A DNA stretch of 64,000 bases from Rhizobiaceae bacterium (GCA_029233925.1 JARGOX010000015.1:1-64000); one strand, 5' to 3'; shown: positions 17,510-27,329, counted from the stretch's first letter. The notes: generated by a model not told the origin, from the sequence alone. Numbers and translations are program-made.

Positions 17510-18787
17510 ATGAGCCTTTTGGCAGATATGCTTGCAACCGTATTTGACAGGCGCGCCGCCCGCATCACGACGCGTGCCTACGATGGCCGACCACTGGAAG
17601 AGATGGCCGAAGCGCTCATAGTAACAAGCAGCGAAACGCAGGTGCATGGACTTGCGAGCGCAATTCTGACGCGCTTCGCCAGCCTGTCAGACGAGCAAAA
17701 ACTTGGCTTTTTCAGGCTTCTGTCCACTGGTATGGATATTGATCCTGCAGCCGTCCGTATTGCTTTGGATGCCTATGAAGCCACACCATCCAAGGCCACC
17801 TATCGTGCTTTCATGGCCGCGGCCGAACCCCGGCGCCAGGAGGTCGTGCGCCGGCTGAATCAGGTGCCCAATGCGACAGCGGCCCTGGTGCAGATGCGGG
17901 CCGACCTGCTGCGCCTCGGACGAAATGATGCCACCCTGGCAGCGCTTGATCTGGATTTCCGTCATCTGTTTGCTTCATGGTTCAATCGCGGTTTCCTTGT
18001 CCTGCGCCCGATCAGTTGGGAAAGCCCTGCCCATATCCTTGAAAAGGTGATCGCCTATGAGGCGGTGCATGAAATTCAGAGCTGGGATGATTTGCGCCGC
18101 AGACTGGAGCCGGCCGACAGGCGCTGCTTCGCGTTCTTCCATCCGTCGATGCCGGATGAACCGTTGATCTTTGTCGAAGTTGCCCTGACCAAGGGGCGCG
18201 CGTCATCGATTCAGTCCCTTTTGAGCGAGTCACGCGTTCCCATTGCAGCCAATGAGGCAGATACTGCCGTTTTCTATTCCATTTCCAATTGCCAGCCGGG
18301 TCTCGCTCAGATTTCCTTTGGCAGTTCCCTGATAAAACAGGTAGCGACCGATCTTGCCGCTGAACTGGATGGGCTCAAGACCTTCGTGACGCTTTCGCCC
18401 ATACCCGGGTTTCGCAAATGGTCTGAACAGATGGGAACACCCTGGCAGATCGATCATGCTGATCACATGCGCCGGTTGGCGGCCCATTATCTCGTCAATG
18501 CCAAGCGCGAAGACGGATTGCCCTATGATCCAGTGGCCCGCTTTCACCTCGGCAATGGCGCCGTGATTTCGGACATCTACGCAATGGCGGATAATTCCGA
18601 AAAGGGTCTTTCCCAATCCGGTGGCGTGATGGTCAGTTACTTCTATGATCTGGCCAAGGCGACCACCAACCAGGAAAACTACATCGCCAAACGCCAAGTG
18701 AAGACGAGCCCCTCTGTGAAAACCCTTGCCGCTGCTGCGGCGGCAGCGGAAAAGAGCACGATAAAGGAAGAGCCCGCTCAGGTCTGA
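17510..18787 (+). CDS. Malonyl-CoA decarboxylase
   Basis: Converts malonyl-CoA to acetyl-CoA and CO2. The 425-residue protein has an N-terminal helical oligomerisation region and a C-terminal catalytic domain of GNAT-like fold. The family motif FFHPSMPDEPLIFVEVAL, the FVTLSPIPGFRKW strand carrying the catalytic serine, and the active-site histidine region DPVARFHLGNGAVI are visible. The start at 17510 follows GGAGA at five bases. The C-terminus is an Ala/Lys-rich tail (TLAAAAAAAEKSTIK). No matB or malonate transporter is nearby. The HDAC gene lies 228 bases upstream on the same strand. Confidence 0.88.
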   Translation: MSLLADMLATVFDRRAARITTRAYDGRPLEEMAEALIVTSSETQVHGLASAILTRFASLSDEQKLGFFRLLSTGMDIDPAAVRIALDAYEATPSKATYRAFMAAAEPRRQEVVRRLNQVPNATAALVQMRADLLRLGRNDATLAALDLDFRHLFASWFNRGFLVLRPISWESPAHILEKVIAYEAVHEIQSWDDLRRRLEPADRRCFAFFHPSMPDEPLIFVEVALTKGRASSIQSLLSESRVPIAANEADTAVFYSISNCQPGLAQISFGSSLIKQVATDLAAELDGLKTFVTLSPIPGFRKWSEQMGTPWQIDHADHMRRLAAHYLVNAKREDGLPYDPVARFHLGNGAVISDIYAMADNSEKGLSQSGGVMVSYFYDLAKATTNQENYIAKRQVKTSPSVKTLAAAAAAAEKSTIKEEPAQV

Positions 18788-18864
18788 AGGGCTTTACGAT
18801 CACTTGAGAGGCTGGACACGTTGCCTGTCGGCCTTTGTCGGCGGCTGCGCCCGTGCCAAAGCGT

Positions 18865-19332
18865 TCACACAGGAGCCATTGCAATGGCCCGGATTTCCAT
18901 CAGGCCACCGGGCACAATCAGCTCGCTGACACCGATCGCCGTCCAGGCCGGATAGGGTTCGAGAATATAACGATCCTTTACCCGCATGAAGCTTTCCATG
19001 TGCTGGCTGATATCGACATGATAGGTGGTGATCTCCACCAGATCCGTCATGGCCGCGCCTGCTTCCTTCAAGATGGCGCCAAGCGCTTCAAACGCCGTGG
19101 CAAACTGGGCCTCCGGATCACGAACGGCCTGTAGCGCGGCGATCGGCGCCTCTTCGGCCTCTTTCAGCGTTGCACTGGCGCCTTTTAGCGCCTCTTCACC
19201 GGGAGAGGCACCGTCCGGACTGGTTCCGATGATGCCAGAACAATAGATCATGCCATTGGCCACCACGGCTGGGGCAAAATGCCAGTTTTCATAGACGTCT
19301 TTCAGTGGCTTCGGCACAATGGTCTTGCGCAT
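18865..19332 (-). CDS. ridA: RidA/YjgF family enamine/imine deaminase
   Basis: A 155-residue member of the RidA fold, which hydrolyses reactive 2-aminoacrylate-type intermediates or acts on related small molecules. Family features include the N-terminal FAPAVVANGMIYCSGIIG, QFATAFEALGAILKEAGAAMTDLVEITTYHVD in the middle and PAWTAIGVSELIVPGGLMEIRAIA at the end. The C-terminal arginine expected in true RidA is present in MEIRAIA. The ATG at 19332 follows GAGGAAG at eight bases. It is 65 bases downstream of the GST on the same strand, so the two are probably co-transcribed. Confidence 0.85.
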   Translation of the reverse strand: MRKTIVPKPLKDVYENWHFAPAVVANGMIYCSGIIGTSPDGASPGEEALKGASATLKEAEEAPIAALQAVRDPEAQFATAFEALGAILKEAGAAMTDLVEITTYHVDISQHMESFMRVKDRYILEPYPAWTAIGVSELIVPGGLMEIRAIAMAPV

Positions 19333-19397
19333 ATCCGTCTTCCTCAAGTTCTTTGTTTTCTCCGGTTCGAACCAATTCAGGCGAACCGGATCATCGG

Positions 19398-20099
19398 TCA
19401 CTCCGGATTTTGCTTCAGGCTATCGGCATTCTGGTTGAACAGGACCGAATTGTTCTGCGCATTGTGTTTACCGCGATTCTGACTGTCCTTGTACAGCGCG
19501 ACACCGCAGCGCACGGCTGGCCGTTCCTTGATGCGGCCACGCCAGGCCGAAACATTGGGAAATGCATCCAGCGAAACGCCAAGTGGCCGGGCAATCAACA
19601 CCCAGGGAAAGCAGATTATGTCAGCGATTGAATAGGTGCCCAAAATGAAGTCCTTGTCATGCAATTGCCGTTCCAGAACCGCAAGATTTCGCTCATATTC
19701 GCCCTTATAGCGTTTCAGTCCATAGTCCTGACCTTCGGGCGCATAATTTGAAAAATGGCTGAGCTGGCCGCCCATTGGACCCTGATTGGCTGCCTGCCAG
19801 AACAGCCATTCCAGCGTATTCTTCTCACCCATCGCACCGGGTGGCATAAACAGCCCTGTCTTGCGGGCCAGATAAAACAGGATCGCTCCGCTTTCAAACA
19901 CGCTGACGGCACCGCCATCCACCTCATGATCGACGATCGCCGGCATCTTGGCATTGGGGCTGATCTTCAAAAACTCTGGCGCAAACTGCACGCCCTTGGC
20001 CAGGTCCATCAGATGCGTGGTGTAGTCAAGACCGCACTCTTCCAGCATGATGGACACTTTCCAGCCATTGGGTGTCGGCGCATAATAGAGATCGATCAT
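19398..20099 (-). CDS. Glutathione S-transferase family protein
   Basis: A 233-residue GST of the GSTB/YghU-like type. The N-terminal half has MIDLYYAPTPNGWKVSIMLEE, the cis-proline NAKMPAIVD and the glutathione-binding VFESGAILFYLA. The helical half contains GPMGGQLSHFSNYAPE, distinctive of this subgroup, and a DFILGTYSIADIICFPWV capping region. GGGG stands four bases before the ATG. It is the first gene of a two-gene unit with the RidA gene. Confidence 0.87.
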   Translation of the reverse strand: MIDLYYAPTPNGWKVSIMLEECGLDYTTHLMDLAKGVQFAPEFLKISPNAKMPAIVDHEVDGGAVSVFESGAILFYLARKTGLFMPPGAMGEKNTLEWLFWQAANQGPMGGQLSHFSNYAPEGQDYGLKRYKGEYERNLAVLERQLHDKDFILGTYSIADIICFPWVLIARPLGVSLDAFPNVSAWRGRIKERPAVRCGVALYKDSQNRGKHNAQNNSVLFNQNADSLKQNPE

Positions 20100-20147
20100 G
20101 TTGCCCCATCACGGATAAATTTCAGCGGCACAATGGCTGCACCACCC

Positions 20148-23100
20148 TCATTCTGCGGCACCGGATGCTGGCGCAGTGGTGTCCAGTTCCCGGACAATAC
20201 GTTTTTCTTCCGATACCCGCGATTTACTGAGACCGGCCAGAAGATTGTAGGCGACCGGCGTCAGGAACAGGGTCGAGAAGGTTGCGAACCCGAGGCCACC
20301 GACGATTGTCCAACCAAGCGCGATGCGCGACTCAGCGCCCGCGCCGAAGGCCAGTACCAATGGCAGGCCGGCAAAGACCGTCGAAATCATCGTCATCATC
20401 ACCGGTCGCAGCCGACGCATGCAGGCGCCCTCGATCGCCTCACGCACCTCTAGCCCCTGCTCTCGCAACTGGTTGGCAAATTCGACAATCAGAATACCGT
20501 TCTTGGCCATGATCCCGACCAGCAGGACGATGCCGATCTGGCTATAGACATTCAGGGTTCCACCGGTCAGACCGATGGCCACAACCGCAGCGGCGACCCC
20601 CACCGGCACAGTGACCAGAATAATGATGGCACTGACGAAGCTTTCGAACTGCGCGGCGAGAACCAGCAAGACCACAATGATGGCAAAGATGAAAACCATA
20701 CCCATGCCGGCAGATGTCTCTTCAAGCAGGGCTGCTTCTGCCAGCAGGGTGATCTCGACACCGGCAGGCAGAACCTCGTGGCCCGTGCGGCGCAGATCCT
20801 GGACGGCGGTTTCGATGCTGTAACCATCGGCAAGCGGCACGCTGATTGGCACAGCGCGCATTTGCGCTTCACGGGTCAGTTTTGGGGCCACCGCCTTTTC
20901 CGATATCTGGATGATCGTTGATAGTGGCAACATGCTGCCATCACCGGACCTGACAAACAGATTTTCAAGATCACCGGGATCGTTCAGCGGCTGGCCACCC
21001 AGCTTCATCATCACCGGTATGGCAGAATCGTCCCGGTGAATTTCGGCGATTTCACGTCCGTCCAGCGCAATATTGACAAAGGACGCGGCATCTTCAAGGT
21101 TGATACCAAGTTCCCGGGCGCGGTCGCGATCAACGGTCACCGACAATTCGGCCTGGGTTGTGTCGTAGCCAATATCAAAACTGCCAAGACCGGAATATTT
21201 CGCTTCCATCGCGCGGGTCAGCGCAATTGCCGCATCGGACAGGACATCGTAGTTCGAGCCGGTCAGGGCAAAGCTCAAACCGGAGCCGCCACCGCGAATG
21301 CCCAAAGTATTGGGTTGCCGCGCAAAAGCGCGCACGCCCGGGATCTGCGCGATCTTCCGGTTGATATCACCAACGATTTCAGACTGATTGCGGTCGCGCT
21401 GCTCCCATGGGGCAAGGCGCAGGATGATAAAACCGGAATTGGACGAGCGCAGACCGACGATGCTGAAAATGGAATCCACCTCTCCGGTTGCCATCAGTTC
21501 GTGGCCGATATTTTCCAGCTGCTTCATCTTGTCATTTGCATAATTCAGGTCACTGCCCTGCGGCAGCAAAACCATAATCGGTATCCTGCCGCGATCCTCG
21601 CGTGGCGTCAGTTCTCTCGGCAATTTCTCGAACATTCCGTAGGAAAAGGCGGCAAAGACCACGCTGATAATGATCACCACCAGGGGCGCGGCCAGCGCAC
21701 CGCGCAGAATTACCTGATAGACACGCGCGAATGCCATGCCGATGCGCGCGGCCAACCCCGGCTTTGCATCCGCGTTGACGCTGCCGACGAAACGCGAAGC
21801 CAGCATGGGTACCAGCGTCAGGGCGACAAAAGACGAAATGGCCACCGCAATGGCCAGCACAAATCCAAATTCCGAGAAAAGTTGCCCGACCGTGCCGGGC
21901 AGGAATGAAATCGGGATGAAGACTGCGGCCAGGGTTGCCGTTGTTGCAATGACGGCGAAGAAGACTTCCCGTGTGCCCCGGATTGCAGCAGCGCGGGCAC
22001 CCTCGCCCCGGTTTCTGCGACTGACAATGTTCTCCAGCACCACAATGGCATCATCAACCACCATGCCTGTTGCCAGCAGCAAGGCCAAAAGGGTCAGAAT
22101 GTTGAGAGAAAAACCCACCAGCCAGATACAGGCCACCGTCCCGATCAGTGCAACCGGTATGGTCAAAGCCGGAATGATTGTCGCCGCTATGGAGCGCAGG
22201 AACACGAATATGACAAGCACGACAATCGAAGTGGATATCAACAAAGACAGCAGCACTTCCTCGATCGCAGCCCCGATGAAGACACCATCATCGGAGGTGA
22301 TGCGCAGGTCAATGCCATCGGGGATGATCGGTTGGAGTTCAGCCACGGCCTTTGCAATGCCGTTGGAAATTTCCAGGACATTCGATTGCGCCTGTCGCAG
22401 GATGCTCAGGCCCACGCCTGTCTTGCCATCGGCCCGCAGATAAGATGTGCGTTCATCCGGCCCAAGAGATACATGGGCAATGTCGCCTATCCTTGTGTTT
22501 CCGTCGATGCGCAGCCATGTGATATCCGCAACGGATTTCACATTCATATCGGTTCTGACAAGCATTTCGCTGTTGCCCGATTCCAGTGATCCGGCGGTGG
22601 GGTTGCCCGTGACACGCTCGATGGTGCTTTGCACATCAGCGGGCGACAGGCCGCGACTGGCAAGAGAGATCATATCCAGATCAATATGAAAGACAGGCTC
22701 GCGGTCTCCATAGACATTGACGCTGGCGACACCGGGGACGGCAGACAGCCGATCGACAATCTGATCGTTGACGATCAGCGTCAGAGCTTCAATGGACAAT
22801 GAGTCCGTGGTTGCGGCAAGACGCATGATCGGATCATCATCATCATTGGCTTTGACAACAATGGGCGCATCGACCGTATCGGGCAATTTTCGCGATTCCG
22901 CGCTGACCGCATCCCGGAGATCGGTCGCAGCATTGTCTATGTTCACCGAGGGTGAAAATTCCACCGTGATCCGGCTCGATCCGTAACTGGATTGCGAAGA
23001 GACCGCAGAGACGCCGGGCGTTCGTGCGGCCGCAGCTTCGAGAACGGATGTCACTTCCGTATCGACGCTTTCGGGCGTTGCGCCTGAATAGGTCGTGCGG

Positions 23101-23264
23101 ATGGTGACGACCGGCCTGTCAGTGCTTGGCAGCTCGCGGATCTCCACGGCGAAAATCGCCGCGAGCCCGGCCATGACGACAAGCAGATTGATCACGATCG
23201 CAAAAACCGGACGGCGAACACACAGAGCCGGCAGGCCCTTCAGTTCTTCAGACAATGCAGACAT
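20148..23264 (-). CDS. RND efflux transporter, inner-membrane subunit
   Basis: A proton-driven tripartite efflux pump of the HAE1/AcrB group, about 1,038 residues. The first helix follows LPALCVRRPVFAIVINLL. The proton-relay aspartates lie in helix 4 (GMVVDDAIVVLENI), and the second half has the matching GIMAKNGILIVEFANQ in helix 10. Large periplasmic loops fall after helices 1 and 7. The start may be this ATG or a GTG nine bases earlier; AGGAAAGG precedes both. It is coupled to the adaptor gene upstream, which ends six bases before the GTG. No outer-membrane channel gene is adjacent. Confidence 0.9.
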   Translation of the reverse strand: MSALSEELKGLPALCVRRPVFAIVINLLVVMAGLAAIFAVEIRELPSTDRPVVTIRTTYSGATPESVDTEVTSVLEAAAARTPGVSAVSSQSSYGSSRITVEFSPSVNIDNAATDLRDAVSAESRKLPDTVDAPIVVKANDDDDPIMRLAATTDSLSIEALTLIVNDQIVDRLSAVPGVASVNVYGDREPVFHIDLDMISLASRGLSPADVQSTIERVTGNPTAGSLESGNSEMLVRTDMNVKSVADITWLRIDGNTRIGDIAHVSLGPDERTSYLRADGKTGVGLSILRQAQSNVLEISNGIAKAVAELQPIIPDGIDLRITSDDGVFIGAAIEEVLLSLLISTSIVVLVIFVFLRSIAATIIPALTIPVALIGTVACIWLVGFSLNILTLLALLLATGMVVDDAIVVLENIVSRRNRGEGARAAAIRGTREVFFAVIATTATLAAVFIPISFLPGTVGQLFSEFGFVLAIAVAISSFVALTLVPMLASRFVGSVNADAKPGLAARIGMAFARVYQVILRGALAAPLVVIIISVVFAAFSYGMFEKLPRELTPREDRGRIPIMVLLPQGSDLNYANDKMKQLENIGHELMATGEVDSIFSIVGLRSSNSGFIILRLAPWEQRDRNQSEIVGDINRKIAQIPGVRAFARQPNTLGIRGGGSGLSFALTGSNYDVLSDAAIALTRAMEAKYSGLGSFDIGYDTTQAELSVTVDRDRARELGINLEDAASFVNIALDGREIAEIHRDDSAIPVMMKLGGQPLNDPGDLENLFVRSGDGSMLPLSTIIQISEKAVAPKLTREAQMRAVPISVPLADGYSIETAVQDLRRTGHEVLPAGVEITLLAEAALLEETSAGMGMVFIFAIIVVLLVLAAQFESFVSAIIILVTVPVGVAAAVVAIGLTGGTLNVYSQIGIVLLVGIMAKNGILIVEFANQLREQGLEVREAIEGACMRRLRPVMMTMISTVFAGLPLVLAFGAGAESRIALGWTIVGGLGFATFSTLFLTPVAYNLLAGLSKSRVSEEKRIVRELDTTAPASGAAE

Positions 23265-23279
23265 GTCCCTCACCCTTTC

Positions 23280-24476
23280 CTATTGCGCCGCTTCGGTGGC
23301 TTTTGACTTCCCCGCCGCTGAACCTTTGCCTCTTTCATCAGCCGTTCGGAACGGCTGACCGGGCCGCACCGATTGTGTACCGTCGCTGACAACCATGTCG
23401 CCCGCGCTGATGTCGCCATTGATCAGCACCCGGTCGCCCTGACGTGAGACTATGTTCACGTCGACCCGCATGACGCGATCTGCATCTGTTTTCCAGACAT
23501 AGGACCCATCACGGTCCCACAGAACGGCCAGGGCCGGCACTGCCGCAAAATTCTGTCCCGGGAACGCCAGCGACACTTCAAAAGACATGCCCGGGCGGAT
23601 CAGGTCATCTTCATTGGCAATTGTACCCTGAACGGTCAGGGTGCGAGAGGTCGTATCGATGCGGCTACCTATGCCGCTGACCTTGCCCTGTAGCGTTCTG
23701 CCGGGCAGCGCTGGCGAGACCAGTTCCATTGTCTGGCCATCACCGACGCGATTGGCGAAGCGCTCCGGCACCCGGAATTCGACAATAAGGGTGCGACGCT
23801 CGTCCAGTGTGGCAATCAGGGTGGTCGGGCTCACGGCATCGCCGACACCGACATCGATCAGACCAATTTCACCGTCAAAGGGCGCCCTGACAGTGCGCCT
23901 CTGCAGGGCGTCTTTTGCCTCATTGAGGTCGAGGCGCGCCTTGGATAGGTCAGAAATGGCATTGTTGAGTTGGACGCTTGAAACAGTGTTGGATGAAGCC
24001 AGCGTCTGAAATCGCGCCACCTGCGCTTCTGCATCGGCGACGGACAATTGTGCGCGCTCCACAGCAAACGTCTGCAGATCATTATCAAGCTGGACAATGA
24101 TGTCACCTTTGTTCACCCGCTGCCCGGCGCGAACGAGAATTGTCCTGACATGCCCTGTTGCTTCCGGGAACAGAGTTGTTTTTTCAATTGCCTGTGCTGT
24201 CCCCACGGATTTGACCCGGTCGTCACTGACAATCGTTTCAACCTCGGCAAGCACCACCAACGGAGCCGGACGGTTGCGCCTGTTGGGTGCGCCCGGTTGT
24301 GTGGTCGCAGCCTCCCCTGGAAGCATGGCGGCAAGCTTGTCTCCGAAAGGCAGGATTGATGGCGAGAACAAAACCAGCCCGACGGTTGAGACCGCCAGCA
24401 CAACAAGAGACAATAAGGCCTGTTTCCAAAATGACATTCTGTAAATCCGTTTCAACACAACCCAACGCATCGCCAT
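23280..24476 (-). CDS. RND pump periplasmic adaptor (membrane fusion protein)
   Basis: Adaptor joining the RND pump to an outer-membrane channel. After a hydrophobic N-terminal segment (LSLVVLAVSTVGLVLFSPS) come the lipoyl-like half EATGHVRTILVRAGQRVNKGD, a helical hairpin (residues around AVERAQLSVADAEAQVARFQ), the second lipoyl half VRAPFDGEIGLIDVGVGDAV, and the beta-barrel and membrane-proximal domains. The start is uncertain: ATGs at 24476, 24470 and 24437 are possible, and the frame is open to 24623. An AGGAG site about 12 bases before 24476 favours that one. It is the first gene of the operon. Confidence 0.87.
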   Translation of the reverse strand: MAMRWVVLKRIYRMSFWKQALLSLVVLAVSTVGLVLFSPSILPFGDKLAAMLPGEAATTQPGAPNRRNRPAPLVVLAEVETIVSDDRVKSVGTAQAIEKTTLFPEATGHVRTILVRAGQRVNKGDIIVQLDNDLQTFAVERAQLSVADAEAQVARFQTLASSNTVSSVQLNNAISDLSKARLDLNEAKDALQRRTVRAPFDGEIGLIDVGVGDAVSPTTLIATLDERRTLIVEFRVPERFANRVGDGQTMELVSPALPGRTLQGKVSGIGSRIDTTSRTLTVQGTIANEDDLIRPGMSFEVSLAFPGQNFAAVPALAVLWDRDGSYVWKTDADRVMRVDVNIVSRQGDRVLINGDISAGDMVVSDGTQSVRPGQPFRTADERGKGSAAGKSKATEAAQ

Positions 24477-24573
24477 AGGTAGCGCATTTCTCCTGCAATC
24501 CCAGTACAATAATTGTAAGAAAGTGTAACGCTGAATCGATGCTGACTCTCTATGTGAAATGCAATCCCCAGTA

Positions 24574-24612
24574 TGGACTTTTGTCCCTATAATTGCTATA
24601 TTTAGACAAAAG
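24574..24612 (+). promoter_or_regulatory. Promoter with inverted repeat for the Xre/RES module
   Basis: A -35-like TGGACT (24574-24579) and a -10-like TATATT (24597-24602) are 17 bases apart. An inverted repeat CTTTTGTC (24578-24585) / GACAAAAG (24605-24612) brackets the -10 and overlaps the -35 edge and the expected transcription start. This is the layout of an autoregulated antitoxin operator. The antitoxin ATG follows at 24622. Confidence 0.6.
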
Positions 24613-24621
24613 GGATAACCC

Positions 24622-25029
24622 ATGCTTCAGGCGATCCAGCGACAGAAATCAACCAGCGATGCGGGCTATAGCGCCCACCAGACACAGGCCATGCAGCGCA
24701 CGGTCATCAATATCTTTGCGCGCTGGGGTGTGAATGACCACGATGCTGCCATTTTGCTCGGCGGCATTTCAGCCAAGACCTTCCGGCGCTGGAAAGATGG
24801 CGACTATGGCCGGGTTGGCCGCGACCTTGCCGACCGGATGTCCAATATATTGGGCATTCACAAGGCTTTGCGGGTGATTTATCGCGATACAGAACGCGGC
24901 TACCAATGGATCGCGGCCCCCAATGAGGCCTTTGGCGGTCGCTCCGCCCTTGATATCATGTTGGATGGGGGCATGGCGGATATAAGGCGTGTTCGTCTTT
25001 ATCTGGACAGCGTGCGCGGTGGATGGTGA
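24622..25029 (+). CDS. Xre/MbcA/ParS-type antitoxin
   Basis: A 135-residue antitoxin. It has an Xre-like helix-turn-helix (about residues 30-60, INIFARWGVNDHDAAILLGGI then SAKTFRRWKDGDYG) and a C-terminal DUF2384/ParS toxin-binding domain with IHKALRVIYRDTERGYQWIA, NEAFGGRSALDIMLDGG and IRRVRLYLDSVRGGW. The F-G-G-R-S-A-L-D run is the family hallmark. The ATG overlaps no other gene; AAAGGG is seven bases upstream. The stop overlaps the toxin start by seven bases, so the pair is translationally coupled. Confidence 0.88.
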   Translation: MLQAIQRQKSTSDAGYSAHQTQAMQRTVINIFARWGVNDHDAAILLGGISAKTFRRWKDGDYGRVGRDLADRMSNILGIHKALRVIYRDTERGYQWIAAPNEAFGGRSALDIMLDGGMADIRRVRLYLDSVRGGW

Positions 25030-25727
25030 TCGTACCCAGACGTCAAACCAGTTGGCCGACGACCCATCGCCTGATATTGTCACAATACCCGCCAATCGAC
25101 CTTTTTGACGATGTGGCCGACCCGCATGACTGGGAATTGCTCGCCGCCGCCGAAGCGCTAACCAATCCCCGGATCTATGAAGAAATCGGCGACCTGTCGC
25201 AGGTACCGCCCCATCGGCGTCTTTCCGGTGAAGGCGCGTCCTGGGTCATGGCTGCCTTTACCCATATCTCACCGGACAGACAATCACGCTTCAGTGATGG
25301 TTCCTTCGGGATCTATTATGCCGGCGACAGTCTGGAGACCGCCTTTCACGAACATGCTTTTCACATGGCGCGTGAATATCGCATGACCGCACAGGCGCCT
25401 GGCTGGATCAGCGAAGTGCGACAGCTCATCGGAACCATCGATGCCGAACTGCTGGACATTGGCGGCAATGATTTTGCCAACCTTTTGGACAGGGATGATT
25501 ACACATCCGCGCAGCTTTTCGGTGCCGAAAAAAAGGCCAATGACGAAAACGGCATCCTTTATCCCAGCCAGCGGCGGGCGGGCGGTTCATGCATTGCCGC
25601 ACTTTTCCCGAACGTGGTGACGCCGCCCATTCAAGGAGGGCATTACGCATATCACTGGAGCGGCGACACAATTGACTACATTCGCCGTCTGGGGGATGCG
25701 CCCGAGACTTTTGAAATCTCCCTGTGA
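25023..25727 (+). CDS. RES domain NAD+-targeting toxin
   Basis: A 234-residue toxin of the RES family, which degrades NAD+ by phosphorolysis when not held by its antitoxin. The RES core is visible: an arginine in PPHRRLSGEGASW, then SRFSDGSFGIYYAGDSLETAFHEHAFH with conserved Arg, Tyr and Glu. The C-terminal segment SQRRAGGSCIAALFP carries the conserved serine. It starts seven bases before the antitoxin stop. The pair lies between an RND pump and a histidine kinase and is probably a mobile-type cassette, though no mobility gene is near. Confidence 0.87.
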   Translation: MVIVPRRQTSWPTTHRLILSQYPPIDLFDDVADPHDWELLAAAEALTNPRIYEEIGDLSQVPPHRRLSGEGASWVMAAFTHISPDRQSRFSDGSFGIYYAGDSLETAFHEHAFHMAREYRMTAQAPGWISEVRQLIGTIDAELLDIGGNDFANLLDRDDYTSAQLFGAEKKANDENGILYPSQRRAGGSCIAALFPNVVTPPIQGGHYAYHWSGDTIDYIRRLGDAPETFEISL

Positions 25728-25838
25728 CACAGTCTTTTCAGATGTCCGTACCGCCAAGCAATGCAATCGTGTATCAACGGCCTTGACGTCACATGACCGC
25801 TGCACTGCCCGAGATGACATGTGCAGCGATGGCCCCAC

Positions 25839-27329
25839 TCATTCCAGACTGATGGTCAGATTTTCGAACGGTGCGGTCCAGCGACAGACGAAGCCATCAG
25901 GATCATAATCGACCTTCACATCTGCACTGAGGTCGGCAGATAGAACCCTTTGAATCAAATGGGAGCCAAAGCCCTTGCGTGAAGGCGGACTGACCTTGGG
26001 ACCCAGCGTTTCCTGCCACTGAAAATCGAAAACGTCCGCACCATCACCCATTCGTTCGCCCCAGCTGATTTCAACCTTGCCGGTATCGTTGGACAATGCC
26101 CCATATTTGGTCGCATTTGTCGCCAGTTCATGAACAGACAGGGCGAGAGACAAGGCCTGTTTCGAACCAAGAGCTGTTTCCGGTCCGATGATGGAAATCC
26201 GCTTCGATCCGCCCAACAGGTAGGACGCCAGTGCTTCTTCCACGACCTGCCGAATGGATGCCGTTGAATCGGGCGACGCCGTCAAAATATCATGCGCCTT
26301 GGCAAAGACCGAAAGACGCGCGTGAAAGGTTTGCAACGGAATTTCGTTGCCGGCACCACGCAATGTCTGGTTTGCAATGGCGCCGACCATGGCCAGCGTG
26401 TTCTTTACCCGATGTTTCAGTTCACCATTGATCAGGCTCAAATGGCGCTCTGACTTCACATGGTCCGTGACATCGGTACCTTCAACGAAAATACCCGAAA
26501 TACTGCCATCTGCTTCAACAATGGGCTGATAGATGAAATCCAGAAAGGCGTCCCTGGGCTGCTCATCGGATTTGTGTTTGATACGAATGGGAGTGCGTTT
26601 GCCAATAAAGGGCTTGCCTGTCTGCAGAACCTCGTCCAGCAATTCAAAATACCCCTGCCCTCCGGCCTCCGGAACAGCCTGCCGCACCGAATTCCCAATC
26701 AGCTCGCGATCCCCGATCAATTTTCGGTAGGCCGCATTGGCAAATTCGAAAACATGGTCCGGACCGCGCATAATGGCCATGAAACTGGGTGCCTGCTCAA
26801 ACAGTAATTCGAGACGGCTGGCCTCGTTTTGCAGCGCTACCCGTGCCAGATGCTGCTCGGTTACATCGTTGCAGACAACCATGACACCACCAACGCCATC
26901 TTCAATATCAATGGGTCCGTAGCTGTAGGTCCACCAGACATTTTCCTTGCGCCCATGACGGGTAACCGGCACGAGGCGGTCCTCATCCCAGGTCGATCCT
27001 TTGCCTGACATCACATAGTCGATTTGCGGGCCGATGATGGGCCAGATTTCTTCCCAACACTCCCTGCCCCGATCTCCAAGAGCGCTCGGATGGCGTTCGG
27101 GGCCCATGGTTTCAGCATAGGCATCATTGTAGAACTGTATGAGCTCCGGACCCCAGAATATGAACATTGGATGACGTGTGTTCAAAATGAGCCTGACCGT
27201 AACGCGCAGGCTTTGCGGCCATTCACCGGGATCGCCAAGCGGGGTTTTCGACCAGTCATGCGCTCGTATCAACGCGCCCATCTCTCCACCATGGGCGAGA
27301 AAATCAAATTTATTATTCGAAGCATTCAT
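25839..27329 (-). CDS. HWE-family sensor histidine kinase with PAS domains
   Basis: A 496-residue soluble-looking kinase without membrane segments. Two PAS domains come first (about 35-165, with FIFWGPELIQFYNDAYAETM, and about 180-310, with FEFANAAYRKLIGDRELIG). The dimerisation/phosphoacceptor region follows, with the histidine in NGELKHRVKNTLAMVGAIAN. The HWE ATP-binding domain carries the N-box SVHELATNATKYGALS and lacks an F-box, as usual in this family. The ATG at 27329 follows AGGA at seven bases. No response regulator is adjacent, so the output is unknown. Such kinases often respond to light or stress in Alphaproteobacteria. Confidence 0.88.
   Translation of the reverse strand: MNASNNKFDFLAHGGEMGALIRAHDWSKTPLGDPGEWPQSLRVTVRLILNTRHPMFIFWGPELIQFYNDAYAETMGPERHPSALGDRGRECWEEIWPIIGPQIDYVMSGKGSTWDEDRLVPVTRHGRKENVWWTYSYGPIDIEDGVGGVMVVCNDVTEQHLARVALQNEASRLELLFEQAPSFMAIMRGPDHVFEFANAAYRKLIGDRELIGNSVRQAVPEAGGQGYFELLDEVLQTGKPFIGKRTPIRIKHKSDEQPRDAFLDFIYQPIVEADGSISGIFVEGTDVTDHVKSERHLSLINGELKHRVKNTLAMVGAIANQTLRGAGNEIPLQTFHARLSVFAKAHDILTASPDSTASIRQVVEEALASYLLGGSKRISIIGPETALGSKQALSLALSVHELATNATKYGALSNDTGKVEISWGERMGDGADVFDFQWQETLGPKVSPPSRKGFGSHLIQRVLSADLSADVKVDYDPDGFVCRWTAPFENLTISLE

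Noticed and set aside
21036-21908. 290-codon plus-strand frame opposite the RND pump
   Set aside because: It lies wholly within the RND gene on the other strand and has the composition of an antisense shadow.
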